Shown in pieces: positions 47,690 to 58,885 of a stretch of 64,000 bases of DNA. The notes below the pieces were generated by a model that was not told the DNA's origin, did no database searches, and saw only the letters and a list, made by a program, of their open reading frames with translations. The stretch is taken from positions 248,001 through 312,000 of the forward strand of contig JAKADC010000003.1 of NCBI GenBank assembly GCA_021820845.1. The letters are read 5' to 3'. A program made the position numbers and the translations under genes. The stretch comes from Pseudomonadota bacterium. Lineage in GTDB: Bacteria > Pseudomonadota > Gammaproteobacteria > Burkholderiales > Thiobacillaceae. Position 1 is the first letter of the stretch. Every line of letters begins with the position of its first letter.

Positions 47690-49962
47690 GCCTCGCCCCC
47701 CGGCGCGAGCACGTCGCGGTTGCCGTTCGACTGCATCGCCGAGACGAGGCCGGCGCGCTCCATGTCCTCGATCATGCGCGCGGCGCGGTTGTAGCCGATC
47801 CGGAGCTGGCGCTGCACCGACGAGATCGACGCGCGCCGCGACTTCAGCACGAAGGCGACCGCCTGGTCGTAGAGCGGATCGGCCTCCGCGCCCGCCTCGC
47901 CGTATTCGCCGCCGCCCTCGCCCGCCTCTTCCGGCGACTCGAGCACGCCTTCGATGTATTCGGGTTCGCCCAGCGACTTCAGGTAATCGACGACGCGGTG
48001 CACCTCGTTGTCCGAGACGAAGGCGCCGTGCACGCGCTGCGGCAGGCCGGTGCCGGGCGGCAGGTAGAGCATGTCGCCCTGCCCCAGCAGCGCCTCGGCG
48101 CCCATCTGGTCGAGAATCGTGCGCGAGTCGATCTTGGACGAGACCTGGAAGGCGATGCGCGTCGGAATGTTGGCCTTGATGAGGCCGGTGATGACGTCGA
48201 CGCTGGGCCGCTGCGTCGCGAGGATCAGGTGGATGCCGGCCGCGCGCGCCTTCTGCGCGAGCCGCGCGATGAGTTCCTCGACCTTCTTGCCGACCACCAT
48301 CATCAGGTCGGCGAGCTCGTCGATCATCACCACGATCATCGGCATGGTCTCGAGAGGCTCGGGATTGTCCGGCGTCAGGCTGAACGGATGGGTCAGCGGG
48401 GTGCCGGCCTTCTTCGCGTCGCGCACCTTCTGGTTGTAGCCCGCGAGGTTGCGCACGCCGACCGCCGACATCAGCTTGTAGCGCCGCTCCATCTCGCCGA
48501 CGCACCAGTTGAGCGCGCTGGCGGCCTGCTTCATGTCGGTGACCACAGGCGCCAGCAGGTGCGGGATGCCTTCGTAGATCGACAGCTCCAGCATCTTGGG
48601 GTCGACCATGATCATGCGCACGGCCGACGGATCGGACTTGTAGACCAGCGACAGGATCATGGCGTTGACGCCGACCGACTTGCCCGAGCCGGTCGTGCCT
48701 GCGACCAGCAAGTGCGGCATCTTGCCGAGATCGGCCACCACTGGGTTGCCTGCGATGTCCTTGCCGAGCGTGACGGTGAGCGGGCTCGCGCTGTCGTGGT
48801 AGGCCTTGGAGCCGAGAATCTCGGACAGGCGCACGATCTGCCGCTTCGGGTTGGGAATCTCCAGCCCCATCGTGTGCTTGCCGGGAATCGCCTCGACCAC
48901 GCGGATGCTGATCACCGACAGGGTGCGCGCCAGGTCCTTCGCCAGGTTGACGATCTGGCTGCCCTTCACGCCGGTCGCGGGCTCGATCTCGTAGCGCGTG
49001 ATGACCGGGCCGGGCGAAGCCGACACGACCTTCACTTCGACCCCGAATTCGGCGAGCTTGCGCTCGATCATCAGCGAGGTGAATTCCAGCGCTTCGGGGC
49101 TCGCGGTCTCCACCGCCTCGTCGGCGGGGTCGAGCAGGTGCAGCGGCGGCAAAGGCGAATCCGGCAGGTCGGAGAACAGCGGCGCCTGCTTTTCGGTGAC
49201 GGCGCGCTCGGACTGCGGGATTTCGCGCACCACCGGCTCGATGCGGATCGGGGGCGCTTCGACGCGCTTCTTCTTTTCCACCGACACTTTCGCTTCGCGC
49301 TTCAACTGCGCCGCTTCGCCGAGCTTGCGGTCGCGGTAGGTTTGCCAGGCCCGGATCGACGTCCACCAGACCCATTCCACCCCCGCGCCGGTGCGCTCGG
49401 CCATCGTCAGCCACGACGTGCTCGTGAAGAGGCTGAACCCCACCGCCATCAGCAGCAGCAGGACCAGCGAGCCGCCGGTGAATCCGAGCAGCGCCCCGGC
49501 CGCGGCGCCCACCCCCGCGCCGATCACGCCGCCGTGCACGTCCGGCAGCGCCACCGCCCAATGCCAGGCACGCAGCCATTCGATGCCGGTGCTGCCGAGC
49601 AGGAGCAAGCCGAATCCGCCCAGTTTCAGCCAGCGCTGACCCCGCCCGGCGTAGGGCGCCTCGTCGAGATGGCGAAAGGTATGAACGACATAGGCTGCCG
49701 CGAGCCCCACCCACCACCAGGCCGACACGCCGAACAGCATCAGCAGCAGGTCCGACAGCCAGGCGCCGAAGCGCCCCCCCAGGTTGTGCACGACGCTGGT
49801 ATCGCCGGTCGTGCTGAAGCCCGGGTCGGCCGCGCTATGGCTGAGCAGTATCCCGGCGAGCAGCAGCGCCGCACAGCCAACGAGCAAGGCGCGCGCTTCG
49901 CGCAGCAAGCGCTGCATCCGGGGCGATAAGGGAGTCGAGGGACGGGAAGCGGGACGCGCCAT
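47686..49962 (-). CDS. ftsK: DNA translocase FtsK
   Basis: 758 residues. Four N-terminal membrane helices (about 25-195), a short linker, then the motor with Walker A ([17 protein letters not shown]), Walker B ([13 protein letters not shown]) and a C-terminal gamma winged-helix ([22 protein letters not shown]) that reads KOPS. It pumps DNA at the septum for dimer resolution. The linker is much shorter than in E. coli, common in betaproteobacteria. The ATG at 49962 was preferred over one 30 bases upstream. Confidence 0.95.
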   Translation of the reverse strand: MARPASRPSTPLSPRMQRLLREARALLVGCAALLLAGILLSHSAADPGFSTTGDTSVVHNLGGRFGAWLSDLLLMLFGVSAWWWVGLAAAYVVHTFRHLDEAPYAGRGQRWLKLGGFGLLLLGSTGIEWLRAWHWAVALPDVHGGVIGAGVGAAAGALLGFTGGSLVLLLLMAVGFSLFTSTSWLTMAERTGAGVEWVWWTSIRAWQTYRDRKLGEAAQLKREAKVSVEKKKRVEAPPIRIEPVVREIPQSERAVTEKQAPLFSDLPDSPLPPLHLLDPADEAVETASPEALEFTSLMIERKLAEFGVEVKVVSASPGPVITRYEIEPATGVKGSQIVNLAKDLARTLSVISIRVVEAIPGKHTMGLEIPNPKRQIVRLSEILGSKAYHDSASPLTVTLGKDIAGNPVVADLGKMPHLLVAGTTGSGKSVGVNAMILSLVYKSDPSAVRMIMVDPKMLELSIYEGIPHLLAPVVTDMKQAASALNWCVGEMERRYKLMSAVGVRNLAGYNQKVRDAKKAGTPLTHPFSLTPDNPEPLETMPMIVVMIDELADLMMVVGKKVEELIARLAQKARAAGIHLILATQRPSVDVITGLIKANIPTRIAFQVSSKIDSRTILDQMGAEALLGQGDMLYLPPGTGLPQRVHGAFVSDNEVHRVVDYLKSLGEPEYIEGVLESPEEAGEGGGEYGEAGAEADPLYDQAVAFVLKSRRASISSVQRQLRIGYNRAARMIEDMERAGLVSAMQSNGNRDVLAPGGEA

Positions 49963-49972
49963 GAAGAGTTGA

Positions 49973-51043
<1,071 letters not shown>

Positions 51044-51044
51044 G

Positions 51045-51704
51045 ATGAAACGCAGCCGCAGCGCGCTCGCGCCCGACGCGTTCGAGGCGCTGGCGCGCGT
51101 CCGCCGCGCGCTGCGCGAGCCGTCCGCCCCGCAGGACGCGCCGCATCCGGTATCGAAAACCTCCCGCTCCCCCATCGACGGCACCCTGCTGTTCCGCCGT
51201 GCCGTCGCCGGCGCCGTCCCGCTGCCGCCGCCGAACCGCGCCGACGTCGCGCGTCCGCGTCCCAGGCCCGTCGCCCGTCAGCGGCGCGCGGACGAACGGC
51301 AGGTGCTGGTCGACGCGCTGTCCGACCCCTGGGACTGGGAGGCCGCCGTCTCCACCGGCGAGGAACTATTCTTCGCGCGGCCGGGCGTGCCGATCGCCGC
51401 GCTCAGGAAACTGCGGCGCGGCGGCTGGGTCATCAAGGGTGAGCTCGACCTGCACGGACACACCGGCGACGAGGCGCGCGTCGCACTCGCCGCCTTTCTC
51501 AACCGCTGCATGATCGAGGACCGCCGCTGCGTGCGCGTCATCCACGGCAAGGGCCACGGCTCGAAAAACCGCCTGCCCGTCCTGAAGAACAAGGTGCGCC
51601 ACTGGCTCATGCAGCGCGAGGACGTGCTCGCGTTTTGCCAGGCCCGCACCGTCGACGGCGGCAGCGGCGCCGTCATCGTCCTGCTTAAATCCTCGTCACG
51701 TTAA
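51045..51704 (+). CDS. Smr-domain protein
   Basis: 219 residues. An N-terminal disordered basic region is followed by an Smr domain with ELDLHGHTGDEAR and CVRVIHGKGHGSKN, the two hallmark motifs (LDLHGxT, HGKG). Stand-alone Smr proteins resemble SmrA/SmrB nucleases, which in E. coli act on stalled-ribosome mRNA (SmrB); which type this is cannot be decided. It starts immediately after trxB. Confidence 0.85.
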   Translation: MKRSRSALAPDAFEALARVRRALREPSAPQDAPHPVSKTSRSPIDGTLLFRRAVAGAVPLPPPNRADVARPRPRPVARQRRADERQVLVDALSDPWDWEAAVSTGEELFFARPGVPIAALRKLRRGGWVIKGELDLHGHTGDEARVALAAFLNRCMIEDRRCVRVIHGKGHGSKNRLPVLKNKVRHWLMQREDVLAFCQARTVDGGSGAVIVLLKSSSR

Positions 51705-51716
51705 AGAGAGCCCATC

Positions 51717-52172
51717 ATGAGCGAACCCGCCGTCACCGATTTCGAACTGCCATCCACCGGCAATGGCCGATTCAGGCTGTCCGACCATCGCGGCAAGAAT
51801 GTCGTCGTCTACTTCTATCCCAAGGACAACACCTCGGGCTGCACGCTCGAAGGCCAGGAATTCCGGGATCTCTACGCCGATTTCGGCAAGGCCAGCACGC
51901 TCGTCGTCGGCGTCTCGCGCGACAGCCTGAAATCGCACGAAGGCTTCAAGGCCGAATACGGATTTCCGTTCGAACTGCTGTCCGACACGGATGAAACCGT
52001 GTGCAAACTGTTCGGCGTGATGAAGCTGAAGAACATGTACGGCAAGCAGGTGCGCGGGGTCGAGCGCAGCACCTTCGTGTTCGATGCGGACGGAAAGCTG
52101 GTGAAGAGCTGGCGCGGGCTGAAGGCGCCAGGGCACGCGGCGGAGGTGCTGGCGTTCGTGCAGACGCTTTGA
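51717..52172 (+). CDS. bcp: Thioredoxin-dependent thiol peroxidase Bcp
   Basis: 151 residues, peroxiredoxin Q/BCP. The peroxidatic Cys is C42 in TSGCTLEGQEF. The second Cys of E. coli Bcp (five residues later) is absent, so it is either 1-Cys or resolved by another Cys (one occurs in ETVCKLFG). It reduces peroxides with electrons from the thioredoxin system, consistent with the trxB upstream. Confidence 0.92.
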   Translation: MSEPAVTDFELPSTGNGRFRLSDHRGKNVVVYFYPKDNTSGCTLEGQEFRDLYADFGKASTLVVGVSRDSLKSHEGFKAEYGFPFELLSDTDETVCKLFGVMKLKNMYGKQVRGVERSTFVFDADGKLVKSWRGLKAPGHAAEVLAFVQTL

Positions 52173-52214
52173 GCGCCAGCCCGACCGCCGCTTGCCGCGG
52201 GCGCGGCGAACGCG

Positions 52215-52424
52215 TCAGAGCTTCAGCCGGTCCAGCCTGAGCACCGCCGTCTCCCCCGCCTCGTTCCGCGCCTGCAGCCACTCGGCGCCATCGCGTGTAT
52301 ACACGTCCAGCGGCAGCAGCCGCTGCGGCGCGCCGTCCACGCGCACATCCAGCCACTGCCGCGTGAGCACGGCGAATTCCAGGCGTTCGTGGTCGGCGCA
52401 GGGGATCGGCCGGTAATCGCTCAC
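52215..52424 (-). CDS. Rof-like Rho-binding antiterminator
   Basis: 69-residue protein, too small to stand out among overlapping frames. It matches the Rof/YaeO pattern: SDYRPIPCADHERLEFAVLT, then LDVRV and VLRLDRLKL, forming an Sm-like beta fold. Rof binds Rho and inhibits termination in E. coli. GTG start overlapping the sppA stop as GTGA (52421-52424), so it is made with sppA. Its acidic patch was not checked in detail. Confidence 0.7.
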   Translation of the reverse strand: MSDYRPIPCADHERLEFAVLTRQWLDVRVDGAPQRLLPLDVYTRDGAEWLQARNEAGETAVLRLDRLKL

Positions 52425-53371
52425 CGCAGCGTGAAGCCGGCTTTTTCGAACGGCGCCAGCGCGTTCGCCATCGATGCGCCCAGACGCCCCGCCAGCCGTG
52501 CGGCCAGACCCTCGTGCTGGGTATAGTCGACGACATCCTTGGCCTTGATCACGTCGCGCGCGACCGACTCGACGCTGCCATAGCCGTCGGCGAGGCCCAG
52601 CCGGATGCTTTTCTCGCCGCTCCACACCAGCCCGCTGAACATGTCGGGCGTTTCCTTCAGGCGCTTGCCGCGGCCTTCCTTCACGACGTTGATGAACTGG
52701 CCGTGGATTTCTTCGAGCATCTGCTTGGCATAGGCTTCCTGCGTCGGATCGACCGGCGAGAACGGATCGAGGAAGCCCTTGTTCTTGCCCGCGGTCAGGA
52801 GGCGGCGCTCGACGCCGAGTTTCTGCATCGTCTGGGTGAAGCCGAAGCCGTCCATCAGGACGCCGATGGAACCGATGATGCTGGCCTTGTCGACGAAGAT
52901 CTTGTCGGCGCCGACCGCAACGTAATAGCCGCCCGACGCGCAGATGTCGTCCACCACCACGTACAGGGGAATGTTCGGATGCTGGGCGCGCAGGCGCTGC
53001 ATCTCGTCGTGGATCTGCCCGGCCTGGACCGGGCTGCCGCCGGGGCTGTTGATGCGCAGGATGACGCCCTTGGTCTTCTTGTCGTCGAAGGCGCTCTGCA
53101 GGCTCGCGATCACCGCGTCGGCGCTCGCCTTGTCGGACGCGATCTCGCCCTGCAGGTCGACCAGCGCGGTGTGTTCCTTGATGGACACGCCTTCCGAGCC
53201 GAACCAGCCGGCCACGAGAAACAGCACGAGGAACAGATACAGGAGGCCCAGCGTCTTGAAGAGGATGCCCCAGTGGCGGCTGCGGCGTTGTTCCTGGACC
53301 GCCGCCAGCGCCAGTTTTTCCAGGACTTCACGTTCCCAGTTTGCCGGGGCAGGTTTTTCTTGTTCGCTCAT
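52421..53371 (-). CDS. sppA: Signal peptide peptidase SppA (36K type)
   Basis: 316-residue membrane serine protease: one N-terminal membrane helix (about 35-57), S49 protease domain with VILRINSPGGSP, DDICASGGYYVAVGADKI (catalytic Ser) and a Lys downstream (SIGVLMDGFGFTQTMQKLGVERRLL). Digests cleaved signal peptides. The single-domain length fits the short SppA/SohB type rather than the 67K E. coli form. It lies between a Rieske protein and rof, all on the minus strand. Confidence 0.9.
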   Translation of the reverse strand: MSEQEKPAPANWEREVLEKLALAAVQEQRRSRHWGILFKTLGLLYLFLVLFLVAGWFGSEGVSIKEHTALVDLQGEIASDKASADAVIASLQSAFDDKKTKGVILRINSPGGSPVQAGQIHDEMQRLRAQHPNIPLYVVVDDICASGGYYVAVGADKIFVDKASIIGSIGVLMDGFGFTQTMQKLGVERRLLTAGKNKGFLDPFSPVDPTQEAYAKQMLEEIHGQFINVVKEGRGKRLKETPDMFSGLVWSGEKSIRLGLADGYGSVESVARDVIKAKDVVDYTQHEGLAARLAGRLGASMANALAPFEKAGFTLR

Positions 53372-53381
53372 TGTTCTTCCA

Positions 53382-53732
53382 TCAGGCTGTTTCCAATACA
53401 TACACCTGGCCGTCGCGTTCGACGACCGGGACCGGGCTCAGGCCGCGCCCGGCGCAGCGCCCGCCGACGCAGTGTCCGCTCGCCGGATGATAGAGCGCGC
53501 CGTGGACGGAGCAGATCAAGTATAGCCGCGAGTGGTCGAAGAACTCGCCTTCCTGCCAGTCGAGCTCCACCGGCACGTGGCCACATTGATTGAGAAAGGC
53601 GCGCGGCTGCCCGCCGTAGCGCACGACGAAAGCCGGCTGCGGCTGGCCGCACCGCGTCAGCTCGAAACGCACGCCCTTGCCCGCTTCGGGCAGGTCGCTC
53701 GCCGCGCAGATCAGGCGTTCGCGCTCAGCCAT
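53382..53732 (-). CDS. Rieske [2Fe-2S] protein
   Basis: 116-residue soluble protein with CGH (C50, H52) and CSVH (C74, H77), the [2Fe-2S] ligand pairs in a typical Rieske ferredoxin-like fold. No signal peptide or catalytic partner is seen. It resembles the small Rieske proteins regularly encoded between gph-type and sppA genes in betaproteobacteria; function unknown. It overlaps the HAD gene by 22 bases. Confidence 0.85.
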   Translation of the reverse strand: MAERERLICAASDLPEAGKGVRFELTRCGQPQPAFVVRYGGQPRAFLNQCGHVPVELDWQEGEFFDHSRLYLICSVHGALYHPASGHCVGGRCAGRGLSPVPVVERDGQVYVLETA

Positions 53733-54376
53733 GCGTAGACCTCGGCAAAACTGTCCATCAGCGCGAGCGGCGCGTGCGGATGCAGGTCACCCGCCTCGTG
53801 CGCGCCATAGGTCACGCCGAGGCTGGCGACCCCGGCGTTGGCCGCCATCAGCAGATCGTGGCTGGTGTCGCCGATGACCAGCGTGCGCTCAGGATCGGCG
53901 TCGAATTCGGCGATCAGTTCGAGCACCATCGCCGGGTGCGGCTTGGAATGCGTCTGGTCGGCGCAGCGGGTGCCGGCGAACCACGCCCCCAGGCCGCTTG
54001 TCTCGAGCGCGCGCTCGAGGCCCACGCGGCTTTTTCCCGTCGCCACGGCGAGCTGGAAGCCGGCCGCGTGGAGTTCGCGGATGCCGTCGGCCACGCCGGC
54101 AAACAGCGGGATCCCGTCGTCGCGCCCGAGATAGTGATGGCGGTAGCGCTCGACCAGGCGCGGATAGGCCTCTTCCGGCAGGTCCGGCAGCAGCGTCTGC
54201 AGCGCCTGCGTGAGCCCGAGTCCGATGATCTGGCGCGACGCGCGGTCGCTCGGCGCGGCGAGCCCGATGTCCTCGCAGGCGCGCTGGATCGAGTCGACGA
54301 TGATTCCGGCGGAATCCATCAGGGTGCCGTCCCAGTCGAAAATCAGCAGATCAAACTGCTTGGGCTTAATCGTCAT
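53711..54376 (-). CDS. HAD-family hydrolase (phosphoglycolate phosphatase-like)
   Basis: 221 residues. Motif I FDWDGTLMDS, motif II VATGKS, motif III K in SKPHP and motif IV GDTSHDLLMAANAG show an active phosphatase of the Gph subclass. Substrate unproven; phosphoglycolate is one guess. It overlaps rluC by 11 bases and the Rieske gene by 22 bases, so the set is tightly coupled. Confidence 0.88.
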   Translation of the reverse strand: MTIKPKQFDLLIFDWDGTLMDSAGIIVDSIQRACEDIGLAAPSDRASRQIIGLGLTQALQTLLPDLPEEAYPRLVERYRHHYLGRDDGIPLFAGVADGIRELHAAGFQLAVATGKSRVGLERALETSGLGAWFAGTRCADQTHSKPHPAMVLELIAEFDADPERTLVIGDTSHDLLMAANAGVASLGVTYGAHEAGDLHPHAPLALMDSFAEVYAWLSANA

Positions 54377-55340
54377 GATGCGTCTTCAAGGTGTCGAGAA
54401 ATCTGGCCAGGTCATCGGGCAGCGGCGCTTCGACCTGCATGCGCTCGCCTGAAATCGGGTGATCGAATGCCAGCCTCGCCGCGTGCAGGAACATGCGCTT
54501 CAATCCCTGCTTCGCCAGCCGCTTGTTGAGTTCGAAATCGCCGTATTTGTCGTCGCCCGCGATCGGGAATCCGAGATGCGAGGCATGGACGCGTATCTGA
54601 TGGGTGCGCCCCGTCTTCAGTTCCGTTTCCAGGAGGGTGAATGCCTCGAACTGCCGCAGGCGGCGGAAGATGGTGTGCGCGGCCTGCCCCTCGTCGCGCA
54701 CGGTCACGCGCTTCTCGCCCTCGTCGGTCACGCGCTTGTGCAGCGGCAGCTTCACGTGCTGCAGCGGATTCGGCCAGCGCCCCGCCACCAGGGTCAGATA
54801 GCGCTTCTCGATCCTGCCCTCGCGCATCGCCGCGTGCAGGCCCACGAGCGCGCGCCGCTTCAGCGCGATCAGCAGCACGCCGGACGTCTCCCGGTCGAGC
54901 CGGTGCACCAGTTCCATGTAGCGGCATTCGGGCAATTCCAGCCGCATCTGCTCGATCACCCCGCGCGAAATGCCGCTGCCGCCGTGCACGGCCATGCCGG
55001 CCGGCTTGTTCAGCGCGATCAGGGCGTCGTCGCGGTAGAGCACGTTCGGCAGCAGGCGGAGGCCGCCGTGCGGCAGGTGGGTGGCGGGCGTGATCACCGG
55101 CTCGGCGGTGCGCACCGGCGGAATGCGCACCTCGTCGCCCAGCTTCAGCCGATAGCCGACGTCGACACGCCCCCCGTTGATCCGCACCTCGCCGCCGCGG
55201 ACGAGCTTGTAGATGCGGCTTTTCGGCACGCCTTTGAGCCGCGCCATCAGAAAATTGTCGAGGCGCTGATTGTCCGCACTGTCGTCGACCCTCACCCGCC
55301 TGACCGAATCTTTCTCTAAGTCCTTCATTTTCATATACAC
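54366..55340 (-). CDS. rluC: 23S rRNA pseudouridine synthase RluC
   Basis: 324 residues (E. coli 319). N-terminal S4 domain (LDNFLMARLKGVPKSRIYKLVRGGEVRINGG), catalytic Asp in HRLDRETSGVLLIALK, and ELKTGRTHQIRVHASHLGFPI near the C-terminus. It makes pseudouridines 955, 2504 and 2580 in 23S rRNA in E. coli. Several in-frame ATGs (55340, 55334, 55328) lie close together. It is divergent from rne across a 411-bp region, as in many betaproteobacteria. Confidence 0.93.
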   Translation of the reverse strand: MYMKMKDLEKDSVRRVRVDDSADNQRLDNFLMARLKGVPKSRIYKLVRGGEVRINGGRVDVGYRLKLGDEVRIPPVRTAEPVITPATHLPHGGLRLLPNVLYRDDALIALNKPAGMAVHGGSGISRGVIEQMRLELPECRYMELVHRLDRETSGVLLIALKRRALVGLHAAMREGRIEKRYLTLVAGRWPNPLQHVKLPLHKRVTDEGEKRVTVRDEGQAAHTIFRRLRQFEAFTLLETELKTGRTHQIRVHASHLGFPIAGDDKYGDFELNKRLAKQGLKRMFLHAARLAFDHPISGERMQVEAPLPDDLARFLDTLKTHHDD

Positions 55341-55751
55341 TACCGCCGGTTCAGGCTGAGTTCCGCCTGTCCAATTGCCCGGCAGTCCATGCCGGAAACC
55401 TTAGAGATCACGCCGGTTAAAACGCTCACCGGCCGCCGCCATCCGGCCCGCCTGGATTCCTGCCGCCCAGCTCACACTCAAGTTGGCGCGGCCAGTCGAA
55501 ACCACCGCCCCGCCAGTCGGCAAAGCAGCGATGTTATCAATGACGCGACAAGAAGCATACGAAATCAGCATTCACGCTCGGCCCCAAGCCAGCGGGAATC
55601 GGAAAGACCGCCCCGGCCTTGGCCGGTGACCTCTCCAGGAACAGGACACTTCACTCCATGCCATTTCACCAAGCCTATCCGTGATCGCATGAGCCGCCGG
55701 CACAAGGCGGCAGTCTGGCCTGTCCCGTATGCACGCGCGCGGGAGTAAAGA
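55341..55751. other. 411-bp rluC–rne divergent region (long rne leader)
   Basis: No protein gene was found. The stretch separates rluC from rne and should hold the promoters of both. Known rne genes have a long 5' UTR that RNase E itself cleaves for autoregulation; a leader of up to about 300-400 nt fits. The rne ribosome binding site is GGGAG at 55741. Confidence 0.55.
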
Positions 55752-58331
55752 ATGAAGCGCATGCTTTTCAACGCAACCCAGGCGGAAGAACTCCGGGTTG
55801 CCATCGTCGACGGCCAAAAGCTCGTCGACCTTGACATCGAGTCCGCCAGCAAGGAACAACGCAAGGGCAACATCTACAAGGGTGTCGTCACCCGCGTCGA
55901 GCCCAGCCTCGAGGCCGCATTCGTCGACTACGGCTGCGAGCGCCACGGCTTCCTCCCCTTCAAGGAAATCGCCCGCTCGTGCCTGCCCAACGGCGGCCGC
56001 GTCCCCGAAAACCTGAAGGAAGGCCAGGAACTTCTGGTCCAGGTGGAAAAGGACGAACGCGGCAACAAGGGCGCGGCGCTCACCACCTACGTCTCGCTCG
56101 CCGGCCGCTACGTCGTGCTGATGCCGACCAATCCGCGCGGCGGCGGCGTCTCGCGCCGCATCGAGGGCGAGGAGCGCAACGAGTTGCGCGACACCCTGGC
56201 GCAGCTCGACATCCCCGAGGGCATGAGCCTGATCGCGCGCACCGCGGGCATCGGCCGCAGCGCCGAGGAATTCCAGTGGGATCTGAACTACCTGCTGAGC
56301 CTGTGGAAAGCCATCGACGGCGCGTCCACCTCGCAAAAAGGCGCGTTCCTGATCTACCAGGAAGGCAGCCTGGTGATCCGCGCCATCCGCGACTATTTCT
56401 CGGCCGACATCGGCGAGATCCTGATCGACACCGAAGACATCTACGAGCAGGCGCAGCAGTTCATGGCGCACGTGATGCCGGCCAACGTCAACAAGGTCAA
56501 GCTCTACCGCGACGACGTGCCGCTGTTCTCGCGCTTCCAGATCGAGCACCAGATCGAATCGGCGTTCTCGCGCCAGGTCAACCTGCCGTCGGGCGGCGCG
56601 ATCGTCATCGACCACACCGAGGCGCTGGTGTCGATCGACGTCAACTCGGCGCGCGCGACCAAGGGCAGCGACGTCGAGCAGACCGCGTACAACACCAACC
56701 TCGAAGCGGCAGACGAAGTCGCGCGCCAGATGCGTCTGCGCGATCTGGGCGGCCTGATCGTGATCGATTTCATCGACATGGAAAATCCCAAGCATCAGCG
56801 CGAGGTCGAGAACCGCCTGCGCGATGCCCTGCACCATGACCGCGCGCGCGTCCAGACCGGCAAGATCTCGCGCTTCGGCCTGCTCGAAATGTCGCGGCAG
56901 CGGCTGCAGCCCTCGCTCGGCGAGACCAGCTATACGCCCTGCCCGCGCTGCCATGGAACCGGCCACATCCGCGGCACCGAATCGTCGGCGCTGCACATCC
57001 TGCGCATCCTGCAGGAAGAGGCGATGAAGGAAAACACCGGCGCGGTGCACGTGCAGCTGCCGGTCGACGTGGCCACCTTCCTGCTCAACGAGAAACGCCC
57101 CGACATCCATACGATCGAATCGCGGCTCAAGGTCAATGTGGTGCTGATTCCCAACATCCACATGGAAACCCCGCACTACACGATCACCCGCCTGCGCCAC
57201 GACGAACTCAACGTGTCCGGATCGGCGGAGCCCAGCTACAAGATGGCGGTCGTGCCCGAAACCGAATCGGTCTACGAGACCGCGCACGCCGCGCTGCCGG
57301 CGCGTCAGGAAGCGGCGGTCAAATCGATCGCGCCGCCGCAGCCCATGCCCGCCGCGCGCCCGAGCGTGCCTCCGCTGGGCCAGGCCCAGCCGCAGCACCA
57401 GGCCAACCTGTTCGATCGCATCTTCGGCTGGTTCAGGAAGCGCGGCGACGAGACGTCGCCGATCGAAGCCGCGCCGGTGGCCGAACCCGTTCCCGCCATC
57501 GCCCGCAAGGAGCGCCCGAGCAGCCGCGGCGAGCGTGAACGCAAGCCGACCCAGCGCCGCGGCCGCGGCGACGGCCGGGCCGAGTCGCGTCCCCCCCGCG
57601 AGGCCCGCCCGCAGGAGCCGCGCCAGAGCGAGGCACGCGAAGGCCGCGAGGCCCGCGCCAGCGAGCAGCCCAAGCAGCCGCGTCCGCCGCGCCAGCCGAG
57701 GCAGCCGCGTCCTGAGGCCGAAGCCGCGCCGCGCGTGACCGAAGCCGTGGAAGCGCCAGTCGACGCCGTCGCCGAGGAAAAGCGCGAGCCGCGCAACCGT
57801 CGCGGCCGCGGCAGCCGCCGCCCGCGCGAGGCGCGTCCGGAAAGCGGAGCCGCCGGCGCGGTCCCGCATGCCGTCATCGAGACCGCGGGCTACCGGGCGA
57901 TCATCGAGGTCGCGCGCAAGCCCGCGGCCCCGGTCACCGCCCCCGCGCCCGCACAGCAGGCCCTGCAGCTGGAAACGGTCTCCGCGCCCAGCGCGCCGCG
58001 TCCGGGCGCGGTCACCGCGTCGCCGGCGACCATCCTGGCGGAACTCTCCGCCAGCCAGGCCAACCTGCTTCAAATCGAGACCCAGGGCGCTGCGGCTGCG
58101 GCGGCTGACAGCAACGAACCCGCACGACCGCGCCGCCGTCGCCGGCCGACGGTCGCGGCGGAAGCCGAGCCGGTCAGCCTGATGCAGGTCGAAACCACGG
58201 CCCCTGTCACCGATACCACCGACGTCCCGCCGCCGGCCGCCGCTGCCCCTCATCCGACGCGCCGGCGTGCACGGCCTCAGGTGAACGCGCCGCAGGAGCC
58301 CCTGGTGCAGGTGGAAACGCAGCCGAAGTGA
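55752..58331 (+). CDS. rne: Ribonuclease E
   Basis: 859 residues (E. coli 1061). N-terminal half: S1 domain (about 39-120), 5'-sensor/RNase H-like region, DNase I-like catalytic part with IDHTEALVSIDVNSARAT and VIDFIDM (catalytic Asp), and the zinc link CPRCHGTGH. The C-terminal third (from about 510) is disordered, rich in Arg/Pro/Glu, and contains Arg-rich RNA-binding stretches and four copies of an LxQ(V/I/L)ET-type motif, listed separately. It initiates mRNA decay and rRNA/tRNA processing. Confidence 0.96.
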   Translation: MKRMLFNATQAEELRVAIVDGQKLVDLDIESASKEQRKGNIYKGVVTRVEPSLEAAFVDYGCERHGFLPFKEIARSCLPNGGRVPENLKEGQELLVQVEKDERGNKGAALTTYVSLAGRYVVLMPTNPRGGGVSRRIEGEERNELRDTLAQLDIPEGMSLIARTAGIGRSAEEFQWDLNYLLSLWKAIDGASTSQKGAFLIYQEGSLVIRAIRDYFSADIGEILIDTEDIYEQAQQFMAHVMPANVNKVKLYRDDVPLFSRFQIEHQIESAFSRQVNLPSGGAIVIDHTEALVSIDVNSARATKGSDVEQTAYNTNLEAADEVARQMRLRDLGGLIVIDFIDMENPKHQREVENRLRDALHHDRARVQTGKISRFGLLEMSRQRLQPSLGETSYTPCPRCHGTGHIRGTESSALHILRILQEEAMKENTGAVHVQLPVDVATFLLNEKRPDIHTIESRLKVNVVLIPNIHMETPHYTITRLRHDELNVSGSAEPSYKMAVVPETESVYETAHAALPARQEAAVKSIAPPQPMPAARPSVPPLGQAQPQHQANLFDRIFGWFRKRGDETSPIEAAPVAEPVPAIARKERPSSRGERERKPTQRRGRGDGRAESRPPREARPQEPRQSEAREGREARASEQPKQPRPPRQPRQPRPEAEAAPRVTEAVEAPVDAVAEEKREPRNRRGRGSRRPREARPESGAAGAVPHAVIETAGYRAIIEVARKPAAPVTAPAPAQQALQLETVSAPSAPRPGAVTASPATILAELSASQANLLQIETQGAAAAAADSNEPARPRRRRRPTVAAEAEPVSLMQVETTAPVTDTTDVPPPAAAAPHPTRRRARPQVNAPQEPLVQVETQPK
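57963..58319 (+). repeat. Repeated LxQ(V/I/L)ET motif in the RNase E tail
   Basis: Four copies: LQLET (residues 738-742), LLQIET (772-777), LMQVET (810-815), LVQVET (851-856), each in otherwise disordered sequence and the last at the very C-terminus. Their spacing of 34-41 residues and conservation in low-complexity DNA suggest a short linear motif. Confidence 0.6.
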
Positions 58332-58349
58332 GGTCCGCCTCGCGATGAA

Positions 58350-58378
58350 AAAGGGCCGCTCAATGCGGCCCTTTTTTT
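58350..58378. terminator. Bidirectional intrinsic terminator after rne
   Basis: Stem AAAGGGCCGC / GCGGCCCTTT (10 bp) with loop TCAAT, followed on the plus strand by TTTTTTT. The minus-strand reading also has an A-run/T-run, so it can serve both rne and the convergent phosphatase gene. Confidence 0.85.
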
Positions 58379-58389
58379 GTCCCGCCGGA

Positions 58390-58885
58390 TCAGCTTCCGG
58401 GCCGGTTCTTTTCCTTCTTTTCGTGCGGCGCGCCGACGATCTCCCGTATCAGGCTCCGCACCGCATCTTCGATCATGTCGAGGTTTTCCTCGAACCCCTT
58501 GGGGCCGCCGTAATACGGGTCGACCACGTCGCGGTCGGGGTACTTGGCGCTGAACGACAGCAGGCGGCGAATCTTGCCGTGGTGCCGCGCCGGCGCCCGC
58601 CTGACCAGCTGGTCGTAATTGTCTCCGTCCATCACCAGGATGTAATCGAAGCGCTCGAAGTCGGCATCCGCGACCTGGCGTCCGCGCAGGTTGCTGATGT
58701 CCACCCCGCGCTGGCGAACCGCCTCTTGCGCGCGCGGATCGGGCGGCGAGCCGACGTGGTAGGCGTGCGTTCCCGCCGAATCCACTTCCACGTCGCGGTC
58801 GAGGCCGGCTTCCTGCAGGGCCTTCCGCAACATGCCCTCGGCCATGGGAGACCTGCAAATGTTGCCCATGCAGACCATCAAAATC

